Of a stretch of DNA of 64,000 nt, positions 34,703-47,274 are shown in pieces (position 1 is the stretch's first letter; the number at the start of each line of letters is the position of its first letter). The stretch spans positions 6,681,524 to 6,745,523 of the forward strand of contig CM034132.1 of the NCBI GenBank assembly GCA_019914995.1. The letters are read 5' to 3'. The stretch is from Acanthochlamys bracteata. Taxonomy: Eukaryota > Streptophyta > Magnoliopsida > Pandanales > Velloziaceae. The notes below the pieces were generated by a model. That model was not told where the DNA came from. It saw only the letters and a list, made by a program, of their open reading frames with translations, and ran no database searches. The translations under genes and the position numbers were made by a program.

Positions 34703-37700
34703 GGAATGTTTCAACTTGATCTATTTTTCAGCACCTTAGCACCTCTAACGACTGGTTCAGTGACAATATTTGCAGGTTTGTGTTCTAGCTGTAATTTATG
34801 TGGTGGGTATTTTTACAGTATCTTCTACTATATGTTCCCTCTTACTGCTTTTTGTTTGGTTTTGTCTTGTTATATTTGTAATAGCTTTTATGGCATCGAA
34901 GGCAGTCTACAGTCTATCTACTTCATACATATATGGACAAAGTTGTAGTAGGAAGAGTGAAGGTGGAATCTTTCTACTTCCTTCTTTGATAGCTTTTCAT
35001 TTCCTTTTTGCAAGCATTCAGATGTATGTTAGTTAAATTTTCTGCAGGAAGGTGGCTAGACTTTCAACTATCTTATACTGGAGGAAGCTACAAGAGATAA
35101 TATTCTATGGCCAAAAACTTGAGTACGTGCATAGCTCAGTGATCAAGTAAAAAGTCTCTATGAACATGGAAATCGCAAACATTTCTTATATCTGTTTCTC
35201 TGTCAATTAGCTCTACTGTCCAAGGAATTTTTCTCTGTATGGAATTGACGTATTTAGCTTCTTCTTGCTCCTGAAAATTGTAGGACAAGACTTCAAGTTA
35301 TGACACATAGAATTTCGTTGGTCCAATGGTTAGAAGGAAGCTCCTGTGAATTAATATAGGTATTTCTCTACTTTTAGTGTCTTTTTTCGGATAGCGGCCG
35401 TATTTCTGACTTTATCGCAGCACCGCATTTGTAGTTCTTTGATTGCTTCTATATAATATCCGTATGATTGGTGTTGAATCCTATCTTATATCCTGGTCAT
35501 GTAACATCGTTATAGACTTAGTACTCTTGGCTGCAATAAATTCAATGATTGGAAATCAGTATGATGCGAATTTTGATTCTCGTTAAAAATTACCTTATGG
35601 ATATATGATCAGGAGTAATAAGAATGAAAACTCGTTCTTGTATTGCCAATTCAGCTTAATCATTGTACATTTTATCTAGTCTAGTTTCTCTTCTGTTAAA
35701 TTCGATTCGGCCTTAAAAATATAGTTTATTCATCCTATCTTGGTTCAGCTCTATCTAGTTGGGTATGACAGCATAAGTCTTGAAGTTTATGGTTAACTTT
35801 GAACATCTATGTGTGTTTCATCTAATCATATTATTAATGTATGAATGTGATCAGCCAAAGTCTCTTATGGTTGTTGGTGTGTGCTCTTTGTTTTGCACAA
35901 CAATGTTGTGATGGGTTTGTTCCCAAGGGACTCCTTCATGTTTTGTTAACCACTTGCTATTGCTGTTATTATTTATTTCTGGTCCATCATAAGTTTGTCT
36001 TTACTACTTCATCTGTTTGATGCTTTCTTACATGGTGTCTCGAAAAGCCTATACTTTCTAGTTTGTTATTCAAAATGCATGCAATTAAGATCTTATAACT
36101 TCCATGTTTTGTGGAGTGTGGTTAGAGTATCGCTTCCTCACGGCAAGAAGTCCATAGGAAGTTTCTCCACAGAGTAAGTTTCTATATTTTGTTTATGCTC
36201 ATCAAGTTTCTTTTTTTTCTCTCCATATTTTGCATTTTATCTATATTCCAATAATTTTTATTAGGTACTAGTTAGATTATATAAATGCTATCTAAAAGAA
36301 AGACAGATCGTTACGGATCAAAATACTATTTGAATAGCTATAAGGTTGCTGTTAGTGTTACAAGCTCTTATGAATTTCCACGATCATATCTCTGCTTGCT
36401 TCTTTCTACCGCCTTGATATTTTCTTACTTTTGGTAAAAGCTTTTAGTCAGTCTGGAGCACATTATGTTTGTAGAGGACAAGCCGTGAAGCAAGATCCTT
36501 AATTGGTCTATTTCACAGATCGTTTTTTTCTAAATTTTAGTACTCTTTGATGCTCAAGAAATTCAATGATTGGAATGCGGCATGACGTGAATTTTAATTC
36601 TCACTGAAAATTACCTTACGCATACATGATTAGGAGTTATAAGAAGAAAAAGCAAAGAGGCAAGCGGTAGTTATTGCTATCATCTGTTTATTGCCAGTCA
36701 GTTCAGCTTAGTAGCATTTTATCTAATTTCTCCTCTATGAACTTTGACTTGGCCTTAAAAGTATAGTTTATTCATTCCGTCTTGGTTCAACTTTATCCCG
36801 TTGGGTATGAAAACATGAGTTTTGAAGTTTATAGTTCACTTTGAACATCTAAGTGTATTTGGACTAATCAAATTTTGAGTGATATTATTTATGTATGAAT
36901 GTGATCAGCTAAAGTTGCTTAACTTGGTGGTGTGTTCTCTTTGTTTGCACGGCAATGTTGAGATGGGTTTGTTCCCAAGGGAATCCTTCGTGTTTGTTAA
37001 CCACTTGCTACTACTGTTATTATTTGTTTCTGCTTCATCATAAGTTTGTCTTTACTACTTCATTTGCTTGGTGCTTTATTACATGGTTTCTCGGAAACCT
37101 ATTAGTTTCTAATTTGCTATTCAAAATGAAGTTAAAAAATTTTCAAGTTCCACCTTTTTATGGAGTGTGGTGAGAGCGCTTTATATTTCCTCACATCTGA
37201 AATATAACTTGGTTGGTCTGCTAGCTAATTTTTTTATGCCCAATATCTATTAGCGAGTTCCGAGTAACCTTTCTCACTGCAAGAAGTTCAGATGAAGTTT
37301 CTCCACATTGTAAGTTTCTGTAATTGTTGTGCTCATATTTAACAAGTTTCTTTTTCTCTAGACAATTTGCATTTTATCTATGTTCCTGTTCAAAATACTA
37401 TTTGAATTGCGACAAGGTTGCTGTTAGTATGACAGGCTCTTATGGATTTCCAAGATCGTATCTCTTCTTGCTTCTTTCTACTGATCTGACATTCTCTTGT
37501 TTTTGGTAAAAGTTTTCTTGTCAGTCTGGAGCATAATACTTTTTTTTTTGTTAAAGTTCAATACAAGACATAGAGCAGGATTAAGTGGTCTATTTCACAG
37601 ATTTAGATGGTTCTATATAATCAGTACGTTCCTTCGCATTTTCTTTCTTTTATTTGCTTTCCTATGCTTAATATTTGGAATATATCTACTAATTGGCTGT

Positions 37701-40700
37701 TTTCACAGAGCAGTTGCTTGATGTTGAGAATTGAGGTAAGAAGTTCTGAAGTTCTTTTAATATGGTCAACGACTTTGGTTTTGGTGTTTCTTTATACATG
37801 AAGATGTATCTGATTGCAACTTCCTTGTAGTTGTTATACACTATCTATACTTCCTAATTTCTTAAAGATGGTTTGATTGCCTTATCATTTTGGTACTAAC
37901 CTCAAGAACATATTCTGCAATGAAGCTTTGAACTGCTAGAGACAGAAGACAATCATGATTGTAATAGGTTACTGATATTTAAAACTGGTTGTATGAAGGA
38001 AGCTGCATTTAAATAGTAGTCCTGCTTGGTCAATGTTCATTTTGTTTCGACAGTTAGTGTAGTTTTTTCTGTCTTTCAATGCCCATATCATGTGATTTCT
38101 GAAAAATGTTTCATGCTATCCATTCATTCATAAGTCACAGCACTTCAGAAAGGTTCAACCCTAAAACTAACCGGTGGTGATCGAGTTGCATGCATTAGGT
38201 ACATACATCATCGTTTTTTCTTTTAATTCTTTGTGCTAACTTTTCCTTCTAACCTTAGTCTTTTGGTTTGTACTAGTAAATGTTTCTATAGTTTGTAGAT
38301 ATTAAGGGGGCCCCATAATGTATTCATCGTTTCTTAGAGATATGGGAAAACTTGTATTAACCATCAAGGAGGTTTCTTTATTCATTCCGCTCTAAGAGTG
38401 TTCCTTTTCCGTATGAAGAGTTTGCATATTTATGTTAGTTGGCCTTTCTGAGGGAAGCTGGGTTGATTTTAAACTATCTTATACATGTTGAACCAGCAGG
38501 ATGAAAGGAATGATGGATATCCGCCATCAGTGGCAGGGGAGATTTATTTTGGTTGTATATCACAGATAAGTTCTTAATCCTGCTTCTAGCTTTCATCATC
38601 TTCTTGAAGCAGCAAGAGGAAAGTAATGGTGAACATCCGCCATCAGTTGCCAGTGAAGATTTAGTTTTGTTTATTTCCTAAGCAAATTCTTGCTCCTGCT
38701 CTGGCTTTCATTTGTCTTCTTTGGGTTTCCCCATAAATTTGAGATCACTCTTCCTTATATAATTGATCAGTTCTTGATACTGTTGTATGCTTTCAACAGG
38801 TATGTTATGTTCAACAGTTCTCCTTATTTCTTGTCAAGCTGAAAAGCAATTTGAATTGGCAATGTCCTGGTTCTGTAGTTATTTGCTTTTGCTTCATATG
38901 CAATAATATGGGGAGATTTGTGCTATCATCAACGTTGTATTTTGTATGTCTTGAGATGTCAGTCATACTTTATGGAAAAATAATAATAATCACATTATGT
39001 AAATTTCTGGTTATATTCTGTTTCACAATTTCGAAGCTGATTGCTTTTCTCTTCACTCAAGAAAACAACTTTTAATGGTGCTTTAAACTGATGGAGACTG
39101 ATGAATTGTTGGATGAAATAGGTTAATCATGTGCAAATCTTTCGTGTAACTTGGCTTGTTTCAAACTAAAACTTGCACTGCATTTCACTAATTATTTGTG
39201 CGTTGGCAACTCTTGATACGGATGTATGGTATTGCCTAAAACGTAACTCGAAGTCGCATACGCAGGACAATCAGCTCTATGTTGAGAGGCATTTTTTCTG
39301 CATGAAATTAGTGTCGTTAGTTCCTTCATATGTTTGTCAAAATACTTGTCCTGATTGATTTCATTCTTGAAAATGTCAAGCTAATATTTTACATTATAAT
39401 TTATCCTATCTTGTGACTGATTCTTTGGCTTGTAACCTTACTCAGCAACTTCCATATCTAACTTAGATGTCTGTACGAGAATATTTCTATTGCTCATAAG
39501 ACTTTCATGGCAAATTCACTTTAATGCGTTTGTTATATCTAATGTGTTTCATTACTGCAACACGGATGATGAGATGCTAGATTTTGACTGGCATACGCTA
39601 GATGATGAGATTGGTTGGGGATTAAAGTACCAAACTGTTTTGCATTTTCCTAGCAATGCAGAAGAATTATTGGAGCTATCCCTCTGTCTGATGAACCACA
39701 ACTTAAAATATAACTATTTGGTAATGCTCTCTTAGAATTGTCCCAAAAAAATAAGTTACTGGGGTATTCCTATTTCATAGATAGTCCAGATCAACTGACT
39801 TTATATTGATTCCTTCAATACTTAGTCCCTCGCACTGGTTGTTAAACTTCAATTGCCTATTGTATGCTTGAAAATAATGATTGACAAGTAGTTGGTAAGT
39901 AAGATCGCGTTAGTTACAAGTGTGTCAAGTTATGATATGCAAATTGCCATAATGCCTATTGAAGTTTTTATTTACTGAATATATAAATAATTCGCTTGTC
40001 TAACTTTTTTGTTAGTAATGTATGGTTGCATTTTCGAGAATAATGTCTCAAGTCCTCTTGGATGGTTATTGTACTTTGTTTGCGCTTCGAAATGCATGTG
40101 TAGTTACTGGTGGTTAGAGGTAAACTTCTCTCCATACAGGAAATCAATTAAGCAGTCTTTCGTTTGAATAGTTGCCTGCATCTTTTACTTCTTTTCTTAA
40201 TGCTGTGCTTTGTTACTTTGCTTCTGTACTGATTATTTTTTCGTCTTTCTCTTTTTTTGAGATTAAAATAATGAACCAAGTGCGGGTTGGAACTTGGAGG
40301 ATTAGGGTTCTTCAATGCGGCAATCAATCAGGCAGTCACTTTGTTCCTTAGATAGGTTTCATGCTTCTTTCAATCCTTTTTATTATCTTCAACTTGCTTA
40401 GCTGCTTAGTACTGGTGTTTTCTCCTTTTTCCCTCTTTGTTTCAGCTTATAAGTAGCAGCAGAGTGCTTGTCGGAGGGTCAACATTATTTATGATTTGAA
40501 GGATGCTTTTGTTCTTATGTTGTTATGTAACTCATTGTCACTTCCCTATGAAAAGTAACGTTTTGCATGCAAGGCCCTACTAGAACTAGGTTAGTTGTAT
40601 TTCCACATCTAATAGAGGGCATATGCACTATCATAATTTTCTCTTTCATTCTTTATTAACATTCTATTCCTTCCTAACTCTTTTTTTTTTTTTAATGTTT

Positions 40701-41690
40701 CGTATAAAATTTTGAACAGCTCATAGGATGTTGAGGGTGCTCAATAATCTGTTCGGTTTGAAGCCGATGTGGAAGAAGCTATAAGGGGATTCAAGGATGT
40801 TTTTCCCTGTCTTTTTATGTAAGAGGTTTTTGCCTTGTTGAAGAGTTTACATGTTTCTTTCCTGCCTTTTTAATCATGTGCAAATCTTGAGTGGTGATCT
40901 GTGCTGTTTTAAACTAAAATATGGACTGCGTTTGAGTAATAATTGTAACCCAATCAATTCTTTACTGAGACATCTTATTGCGTACAACCTGAGCATATCG
41001 GTAGGCAGCTCAGAGATAAGTATAAATTTTGAATGAGGTAATTACCGTCATGGTTAGATCTGTCCATGGAGGTTGCATAGTCAAACAATTAGCTCTATCT
41101 TGTGACTGGCTTTTTGTCTGAATAGAATTGACGTAATTAGCTTCTTCTTATAATTGTCCAAGTTGCAGATAGGACTTCAAATTCTGGTTTATTGGAATCA
41201 ATTTGCTACAAAAGTTAGAGGTTGCGTAGATTAAAGATAGGCATTTCTTTACTCTCTTAATATCAACTTCTCGATGCATATGTGAGATTGCCTGTATTTC
41301 TAACTTCACCAGCAATGGATTGTTTATATATTGCATCCAGTATGATTGTTGTTATATCCTACCTCATAGTTCATATCTTGTTCATGTAAATGTTTTACTT
41401 CTCTTGTATAAGGTGATTTTTAGTTCTTATGAAAAAAAGTGATGCTTGAAATAATTCAATGGTTTCAAAGCAGTAGAATCCACGTTTAGATTGTATCTAT
41501 TATGTGATTAGGATAAAAAAGAAAATGGGGTAAGTGGCAGTTATTACCATTATTATTATTATTGTCAATATACCTAAATCACTATTTATGTAGTTTCTCC
41601 TGTCCAAGTTGTTAAATTTTAACTTCGGCTTAAAAATGAAGTTTTATCCATTGTTCTGAATTCAGCTATATCTAGTAGGATTGTATGCAA
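34703..41690. repeat. Module block A of a segmental duplication
   Basis: It is colinear with block C (54365-58820). Matching anchors include 34790/54395 (GTRTTCTARCTRYAATTTATG), 35040/54650 (CAGGAAG...TTTCAACTAT), 35410/55035 (CAGCACCGCA), 38450/55600 (ATCTTATACA..TGGAACCAGCA), 39050/56200 (CAAGAAAACAACTTTTA), 39640/57020 (GTTTTGCATTTTCCTAGCAA) and 41290/58560 (GATTGCCTGTAT). Block A is longer because of an internal duplication and extra sequence at 37320-38300. The last part (41430-41690) is a further echo of 36540-36800. Exon-like islands are few; one is 39565-39690, with DDEMLDFDWHTLDDEIGWG in frame. No protein family is recognised. Confidence 0.75.
35530..37320. repeat. Direct duplication of about 1 kb inside block A
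   Basis: 35535-36180 and 36550-37320 share, in order, ATTCAATGATTGGAA, ATTACCTTA.G.ATA.ATGAT, TTCATCCTATCTTGGTTCA-like sequence, GATGGGTTTGTTCCCAAGGGA, and TTGTTAACCACTTGCTA...CATAAGTTTGTCTTTACTACTTCAT split by short differences. The offset is about 1.03 kb. It is moderately diverged. Confidence 0.8.
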
Positions 41691-41789
41691 TTCCTCCTTT
41701 ATAACTCCTTCATAACTATATCTTTCTTTCTTTAAGTACACTAACAACTTCTGTTGTTATCTAAAGTATGGTAGCCATTCTTAAGCACC

Positions 41790-43046
41790 TTATTTTGAAG
41801 TAAAGTGGGAAATCCGAAAGAGAGAGGAGAAAAAATCAGAAAAAAAGTTTCTTTCTCGAAGAATAAGCCCATTTCCTTTTTTTTAGGTTAGGGAAAAGAG
41901 GATTTCGCATCAATAGACGCATCCCCCTCCTCATAAGCCGAAGCCCTATCTGCAGCCACGGAGGCATCAGCCGGAAGAGACGCATACGAATCGAAGCATC
42001 TAATTTATATGAAGCATACGACTCAGAACCAACTTTAGTAATTTGCTCGGTAGGAGGCTTTCTTTGACATGATCGGTGCCCCGACCCCTATTGCATAAAG
42101 TGGGGGGGAGGATTACTTATTCTTTAACTTCTGCAGCTTGGACTGGTAGTGAAATTCGAAGGATCGCTATCAAAGGAGGGATGACAGCAGCCCGCTGTAA
42201 GCTGGAAGTGATCTCGGGAGGAGAAGGAGGAGCGTCGGGATTCATTTTGCCCCTCATCCCATGACGAAGTGGAGATCATTTCTTTGTCGGACGAAATTGA
42301 GGCTGCATCTTGACTTTTGGGTCCTCCTTCACCTTTGTCTTCGGTTCTGTATTGCAAAGCAAAGCAAAGTTAAGGCAAGAAAAAGAAAAATGAAATAAGA
42401 GAATAGATTGCATTCTATAATAAGTATACCAGCATAAATTCTAAAGAGAGCCTGAACTGGCCTCCCGAAAGTTGGCTCAAGAGAGTCCTTTACAGCCCTC
42501 TCATACATAGTGCAGGGGGGACCACAGTACCAAAAAAATTTAGAAAATTCTTTACACCGCTAACAGAAAACCCTCCGGCAGTCCACATCCCCCTTGGGGG
42601 GACAAATGAAGTGCGGGGGGGAAATTAGTAGGGGTAAAAATCTCCAATTTTTACAACTTCAGACGACATACAATCGGTCCCCATATGGAACCACCGTCGC
42701 GTTGTTTTGGCAAGTCAGATTCGGGTCACCACTCCCTAATCCAACGAGAGTAGTGGGTTTGCCAAGCAACAATCCCATTTCGGTTCTTAAGACCCGGTCA
42801 TCGAATCATGCATCGACGGCGAGATTGAAGATACTCAATCGACTAGTTTTAAGAACCGGCTCTCAACTACTGCTTTCTTGTCTACTTCCTTGTCTGTCTC
42901 TCTAACACAGTCTTCAAATCATGCATCGAAGGCGAGATTAAAGCTTGCCAATAGGCTACATTAGAGACCGGGAAGGGGCCCAGCAATATCAATAAAGCTG
43001 ATATTCTTCCACAACGGGCAAGGGAAGTAAGTTCAGTAGTCATATA
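41790..43046. other. Probable mitochondrial DNA insert (NUMT)
   Basis: Base composition and texture change abruptly. It is GC-richer, with G- and C-runs and motifs such as CGAAGAATAAGCCCATTTCC, TAAAGTGGGGGGGAGG, CCCCCTTGGGGGGACAA and AGTGCGGGGGGGAAA. These look like plant mitochondrial intergenic DNA and unlike the T-rich host tract on either side. The host module pattern stops near 41790 and resumes at about 43046. A short imperfect repeat (AATCATGCATCGAMGGCGAGATT) occurs at 42803 and 42918. No mitochondrial gene is recognised; the small open frames (for example 42594-42905) look accidental. The call rests on texture only. Confidence 0.5.
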
Positions 43047-43139
43047 TGTTATTTTATAGCTTCGAATCAATAGAACTCATGCCAACTGAAATACATAGGT
43101 AGAACGATATCCCTAATTGATTTGTTTTACAGATTGATT

Positions 43140-44340
43140 TGTGTGAACAGCTTCTAGCGATGTGATTTTAATCCAACGGCTCGTGGAGAGATGATGTAAC
43201 TCGAGTGCTAGAATTTCATGAAAAACAGGAAAAAGATTTCAACTCTTGTTATTGTGGTGTTGTTGAACTACTGAAAAATGTAAATATAAGTGCTACTTGA
43301 TGGGAGGTATGTCGACTTTGTGGAAACTGTTTATTCTGTAGACCATTTTTTATGTCATTATATATTCTCTAACCTCCAAGTCTTTCTTTATGCAGCTGTT
43401 TTGCCAACATGTTTTGCATTCAGAAAGGTCTTGTAATGTTCTTTGATGGTTTATCAGTAATTCTTTTTTTCTAAAGACCCTTCGTTTTTTCAGTGGAAAC
43501 TCATTCCTATCTTCTGACTACATATTTAACTCAAATTACTGTTCTGATGGATTTTGTTGCATCATATTGTGTGAACAGCTTCTCGCAATGTGATCTTAAT
43601 CCAGTGGATCGTGGAGAGATGATGCAACTCGAGTGTTACAATTTCATGAAAATTGGAGAAACATTTCAGCTCTTGTTTTTTGGCGTTGCTGAACTATTGT
43701 GAAAAATATATAAGCGTAACTTGATAAGAGGTACGTTAACTTTATTGACATGAATCTAGAATTTATGTGCTTTTGGTGTGCAAACTTACGAATCGCAAAT
43801 CAACTAATTTAATGTGCTTTTGGTGCATAAACAGTAAAATTTTTATTCTGAAGACCCTTTTTTTACTGTTAATTCATTTCTGATTTTCTTGCTTCATATT
43901 TAACTTAGGTTGCTGTTCTGATGGAATTTCTTGCATCAAAGGACTTGTGTGTGTGCAGCTTCTACCAATGTGAATTTGATCCAATGTATCGTGGTGGGAT
44001 GAAGCAACTTTGAGTCCTATAATTTCCTGGAAATAGAAGAAACATTTTGCTCGCTACAGACATACTTACAACTCTTGTTTTAGTGGCGTTGCTGAACAAT
44101 TATGGTATTTGTTATCTGAAGACTTCTTTTTAAAATTTTGGTTGCAACCTCATTTCTGAATTTTTTACAACTCAAAGTGCTATTTTGATGGATTTTGTTG
44201 CATCATGGGATTTGTGTTCGCGCATCTCCGTCCAATGTGAGTTTGATCCAGTGGCTTGTGGAGAGATGTACCAGCCCAAGTGTTACAATTTCATGAAAAA
44301 AGAAAATGAACCGCAACATACGTCACAAATGGTTTCTTCC
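43140..44340 (+). repeat. Four-copy tandem array of an exon-like module, period about 370-430 bp
   Basis: Copies start near 43148, 43577, 43958 and 44220. Each follows a T-rich stretch and a CAG-type acceptor (for example GTGTGTGCAG at 43948-43957). Each reads CTTCTxxCAATGTGAxTTTxATCCAxTGG...GTGGxGAGATG, then a conserved AATTTCATGAAAA. Translation of two copies gives closely related peptides (SQCDLNPVDRGEMMQLECYN and VQCEFDPVACGEMYQPKCYN), so the module was once coding. The other copies are frame-damaged. Spacers also share TGCTGTTCTGATGGATTTTGTTGCATCAT. This looks like tandem exon duplication in a dead or dying gene. The family is not recognised. Confidence 0.7.
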
Positions 44341-44359
44341 CTTCAAAACTTTTAACAAA

Positions 44360-45727
44360 TATGTATGGTATGCCGAAAACTTAAGTAGGAAATCTGTATG
44401 AACAAGGTAATTGAAAGTAGTTAGATATCTTCCTTGGAGTTTGCATGGTTAAGACAGTTTTCGTCCTTTGTCAATAGCATGCACAAGTAGTTGTGGACTT
44501 CAGGTTACGGCCGATTCTAATTTCTTTGGCACAATGGTTAACAGAAGTCTATGTAGATTAAATAAGCTTTACCTATCTCCAGTATTAGTGTCCTTTTTCT
44601 TCATCTATTTGCGAGAAGTATTCCTGATTGTATTAACACTATGGTGATGCTTCTTAGATTGCTTGTTATGTTAAAGTTGTACGATCGTTTCATATATGTT
44701 TGAACCTTTTTGTTTGTTGTTTGAAATGTGATCATCTAACGTTTCTTAGGTTTGCTAGTTTGCTTGCACGGTATTTTGTAAAGGGTTGTTCCTGTTGGAA
44801 TGCTGCATGTTCATTTACGCACTTGCTATTATTGTTAGTATTTGTTTATGCCATCATAAGTTAATGTTTACTACGGTGCCTCTCTTACATAAGACTTGGG
44901 GAGTGTATTGGTTCCGAGTTTATTGCTTAGAAAGTAACTAAGTTTTTATAGCTCGAGGCTTTTTTGTGTAGTGCTGCGAGAGTATCAGTTTATACTTCTT
45001 TAGGCTTGCAAGTTTGCTAGTGGATGAGCGAACCAATCTGATTACGTCCAAAAAGTGACAGAATTCGCCAGAAGAAAAGAAGAAAACTGTATAGAAGGAA
45101 CAATCAAAACCCATAATACTGTGATTATAGAAACTTGGCTCTTAGTGGAATGGTTCATCTAGATCTATTTGTTTACCAGTTTTCAGCACCTTAGGTTTAG
45201 CCAATGCTACCAGGTGGTGTTCTAGCTGCAATTTATGTATCAATATTTGTACAGCAGTTTCTACTATATGTTTCCTGTAACAGTTTGTTTGTTAGTTTCT
45301 TCTTGCTACATTTTGTAATAGCTTGGTATGGCATCGAAGGTACTCTTCAATCTATTAAATTCATACGTATATGGGACAAAGTTGTCGTAGGAAGAGGGAA
45401 GGTGGAATCTTTCTGTTCTCTTCTTTGAGAGCTTTTCATTTCCTTTTTAAAACATTCATATGTTTATGTTAGTTAAATTTCTATGCAGGAAGCTTACTAG
45501 ACTTTCAACTATCTTATACTGGAGGAACTTCGCAAGAGATATATCCTAGTGCCAAAAGCTTGCGTACGCGCAAAGCTTAGTGACTAAGTAAACAGTCTTT
45601 ATCAACATGGTAATTGCAGACGTTATTGTATATGTTTCCCTTAGGTGGCATAGTTAAGACAATTAGCTCTACTGTCTGAATTTTTCTATGCATGGAATTG
45701 ACGTATTTAGCTTCTTCTTATTCTTAT
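44360..45727. repeat. Module block B (partial third copy)
   Basis: 44380-44600 resembles 35110-35390, 44740-44880 resembles 36910-37070, 45045-45150 resembles 33140-33250, and 45203-45727 is close to both 34770-35270 and 54365-54887. It is interrupted at 45728 by the pararetrovirus cluster. The 45203-45727 part is about 90% identical to 54365-54887, which is clearly closer than to block A. Confidence 0.75.
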
Positions 45728-47068
45728 CAAATAGTGAAATAGTAAGAGGAAAATCTAGAATGGTTATGAATTATAAATGACTAAATGATAATACTATAGA
45801 TAATGGATATCTTATCCCTAACAAGAACGAATTATTAGAAAAAATTAAAGAAAGGAAAATATTTAGTAAATTTGATTGTAAATCAGGATTTTGGCAAGTT
45901 AGAATGCATGAAGAAAGCGTTCCCTGGATGGCGTTTACTTGTCTAGAAGGACATTTTGAATGGTTAGTTATGCCTTTTGGCCTTAAGAACGCTCCATCAA
46001 TTTTTCAGAGAAAGATGGACGAAGTATTTAGAAAATATTTAGAATTTGTTTTAGTATATATCGATGATATACTTGTTTTTAGTAAGTCAAAAGAAGAACA
46101 TTTAGGACATTACAGTTAGTTCTTAAAGAATTTTTAGAATACGGAATTATTATTAGTAAAAAGAAGTGCAACTTGTTAAAGAAAAATTAAATTTTTAGGT
46201 GTTATTATAGGAAAAGGAAAAATACAATTACAAGACCATATATGTAAAAAGATATCTAGTTTTCCTCATAAATTAGGAAGACTAAAAGAAATAATTTATT
46301 GGAGTTTCGATTGAAGTAGGTTCAATTATAAATCTACCAGTTCAGAATCAGAAGAAACAAACAGCCCAATGTCTCATCAATATGCAGATATGGACAATAA
46401 ATATGCAAACATAGACAATATATCAGATCTAGACAGTGATCGATGCCTTGGACCAGAAAGAGCTGGCTTCTAGATGATCAATCAGGAATTATCCAGACTC
46501 ACTATGGTTAAAATAAACAATGAAGAACGTGCCAGCTAAGACCAGAAGTTAGGTAACGTCACCAGGGTATGGTTAGTATAACTATAGTTAAGTTAGCAGA
46601 ACTCTAGATAGGTTTTACTATCTGCTTATAAATATGTACAAAGTTTAATTGTAAAGCATTGGATTCTTTTTGAAGAGAGATCTTCTAAAGTTCTCTCAGT
46701 TCTCTCGTTGTAAGTACTTTAGCCTTTTTAATAAAAGTTTTAGGGATTTCCTGAAAAGGAAACTCCCAGACTCTTTCTATTATGTTTTTTCTCCGAAAAG
46801 ATATGCTTTAGGTTCTTTCTTTTGTTCTTGTGTATAGCATGCTGTCGTAAACGGAGAAGGTTTTGGCAGCAAAAATCATGTATAGACATGCATGTCTCCT
46901 TGTTCTTCTATAACTATACTCTGCATGTTGTTTTGCATTCTAAGATTTCCCTGACCCTTAAGATCAATTGGCTTTAAGGTATAGATCGTTTGCTTATTAA
47001 AACTGTCTGGTAATCCTCTGAGTCATCCCGTTAAGGTCTGTTTAAGCCAATGTTAGGTGTTTTAAGGC
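45728..47068 (+). mobile_element. Endogenous pararetrovirus (Caulimoviridae) fragment, plus strand (fossil)
   Basis: It contains a reverse transcriptase core (about 45860-46110: FWQVRMHEES, PFGLKNAPSIFQRKMDEVF and the YIDD catalytic motif), then a jump to the 3' end of the viral coding region and the intergenic region with promoter and polyadenylation signal. RNase H and most of the rest are absent. The fragment is incomplete and broken. It is about 85-90% similar by eye to the corresponding parts of the minus-strand copy at 47275-54364. Confidence 0.88.
46627..46634 (+). promoter_or_regulatory. Pararetroviral TATA box, plus-strand copy
   Basis: TATAAATA lies in the intergenic region, preceded by TAACGTCACC (46555-46564, containing an inverted TGACG as in as-1-like elements). 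It is followed about 100 bp downstream by AATAAA (46730-46735), the arrangement expected for a caulimovirid pregenomic RNA promoter and poly(A) signal. Activity is not shown. Confidence 0.6.
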
Positions 47069-47077
47069 GATGTTTAA

Positions 47078-47272
47078 TCTAAAGCTTCTTCTCCAACTTT
47101 ACAATCTCGCATATTTTTCCAAAAGTTTCCTATTACTAAATTTTTCCAAACGTTTAAAGTATTATTTTATAATTGAGGGTCATGTGCTGTAAGGTTAAGA
47201 ATCTGAGCTTCTCCTAAAGTTTGAAAATTTATTTTTGGTTCTAATGGAAAGGCTTTTCCTTTGGATCTTACA
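47078..47272 (-). mobile_element. Coat-region fragment of the pararetrovirus in the hairpin spacer
   Basis: About 195 bp closely matches 52492-52687 (for example TAAAGTATTA, ATTGAGGGTCAT, GCTGTAAGGTTAAGAATCTG and TCTAATGGAAAGGCTTTTCC). It sits exactly between the two inverted arms, so it is a third virus-derived piece joined during or after integration. Confidence 0.9.
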
Positions 47273-47274
47273 TT

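Noticed and set aside
42594-42905. 103-codon frame in the suspected mitochondrial insert
   Set aside because: No recognised domain; open frames of this size are common by chance in GC-balanced organelle intergenic DNA.
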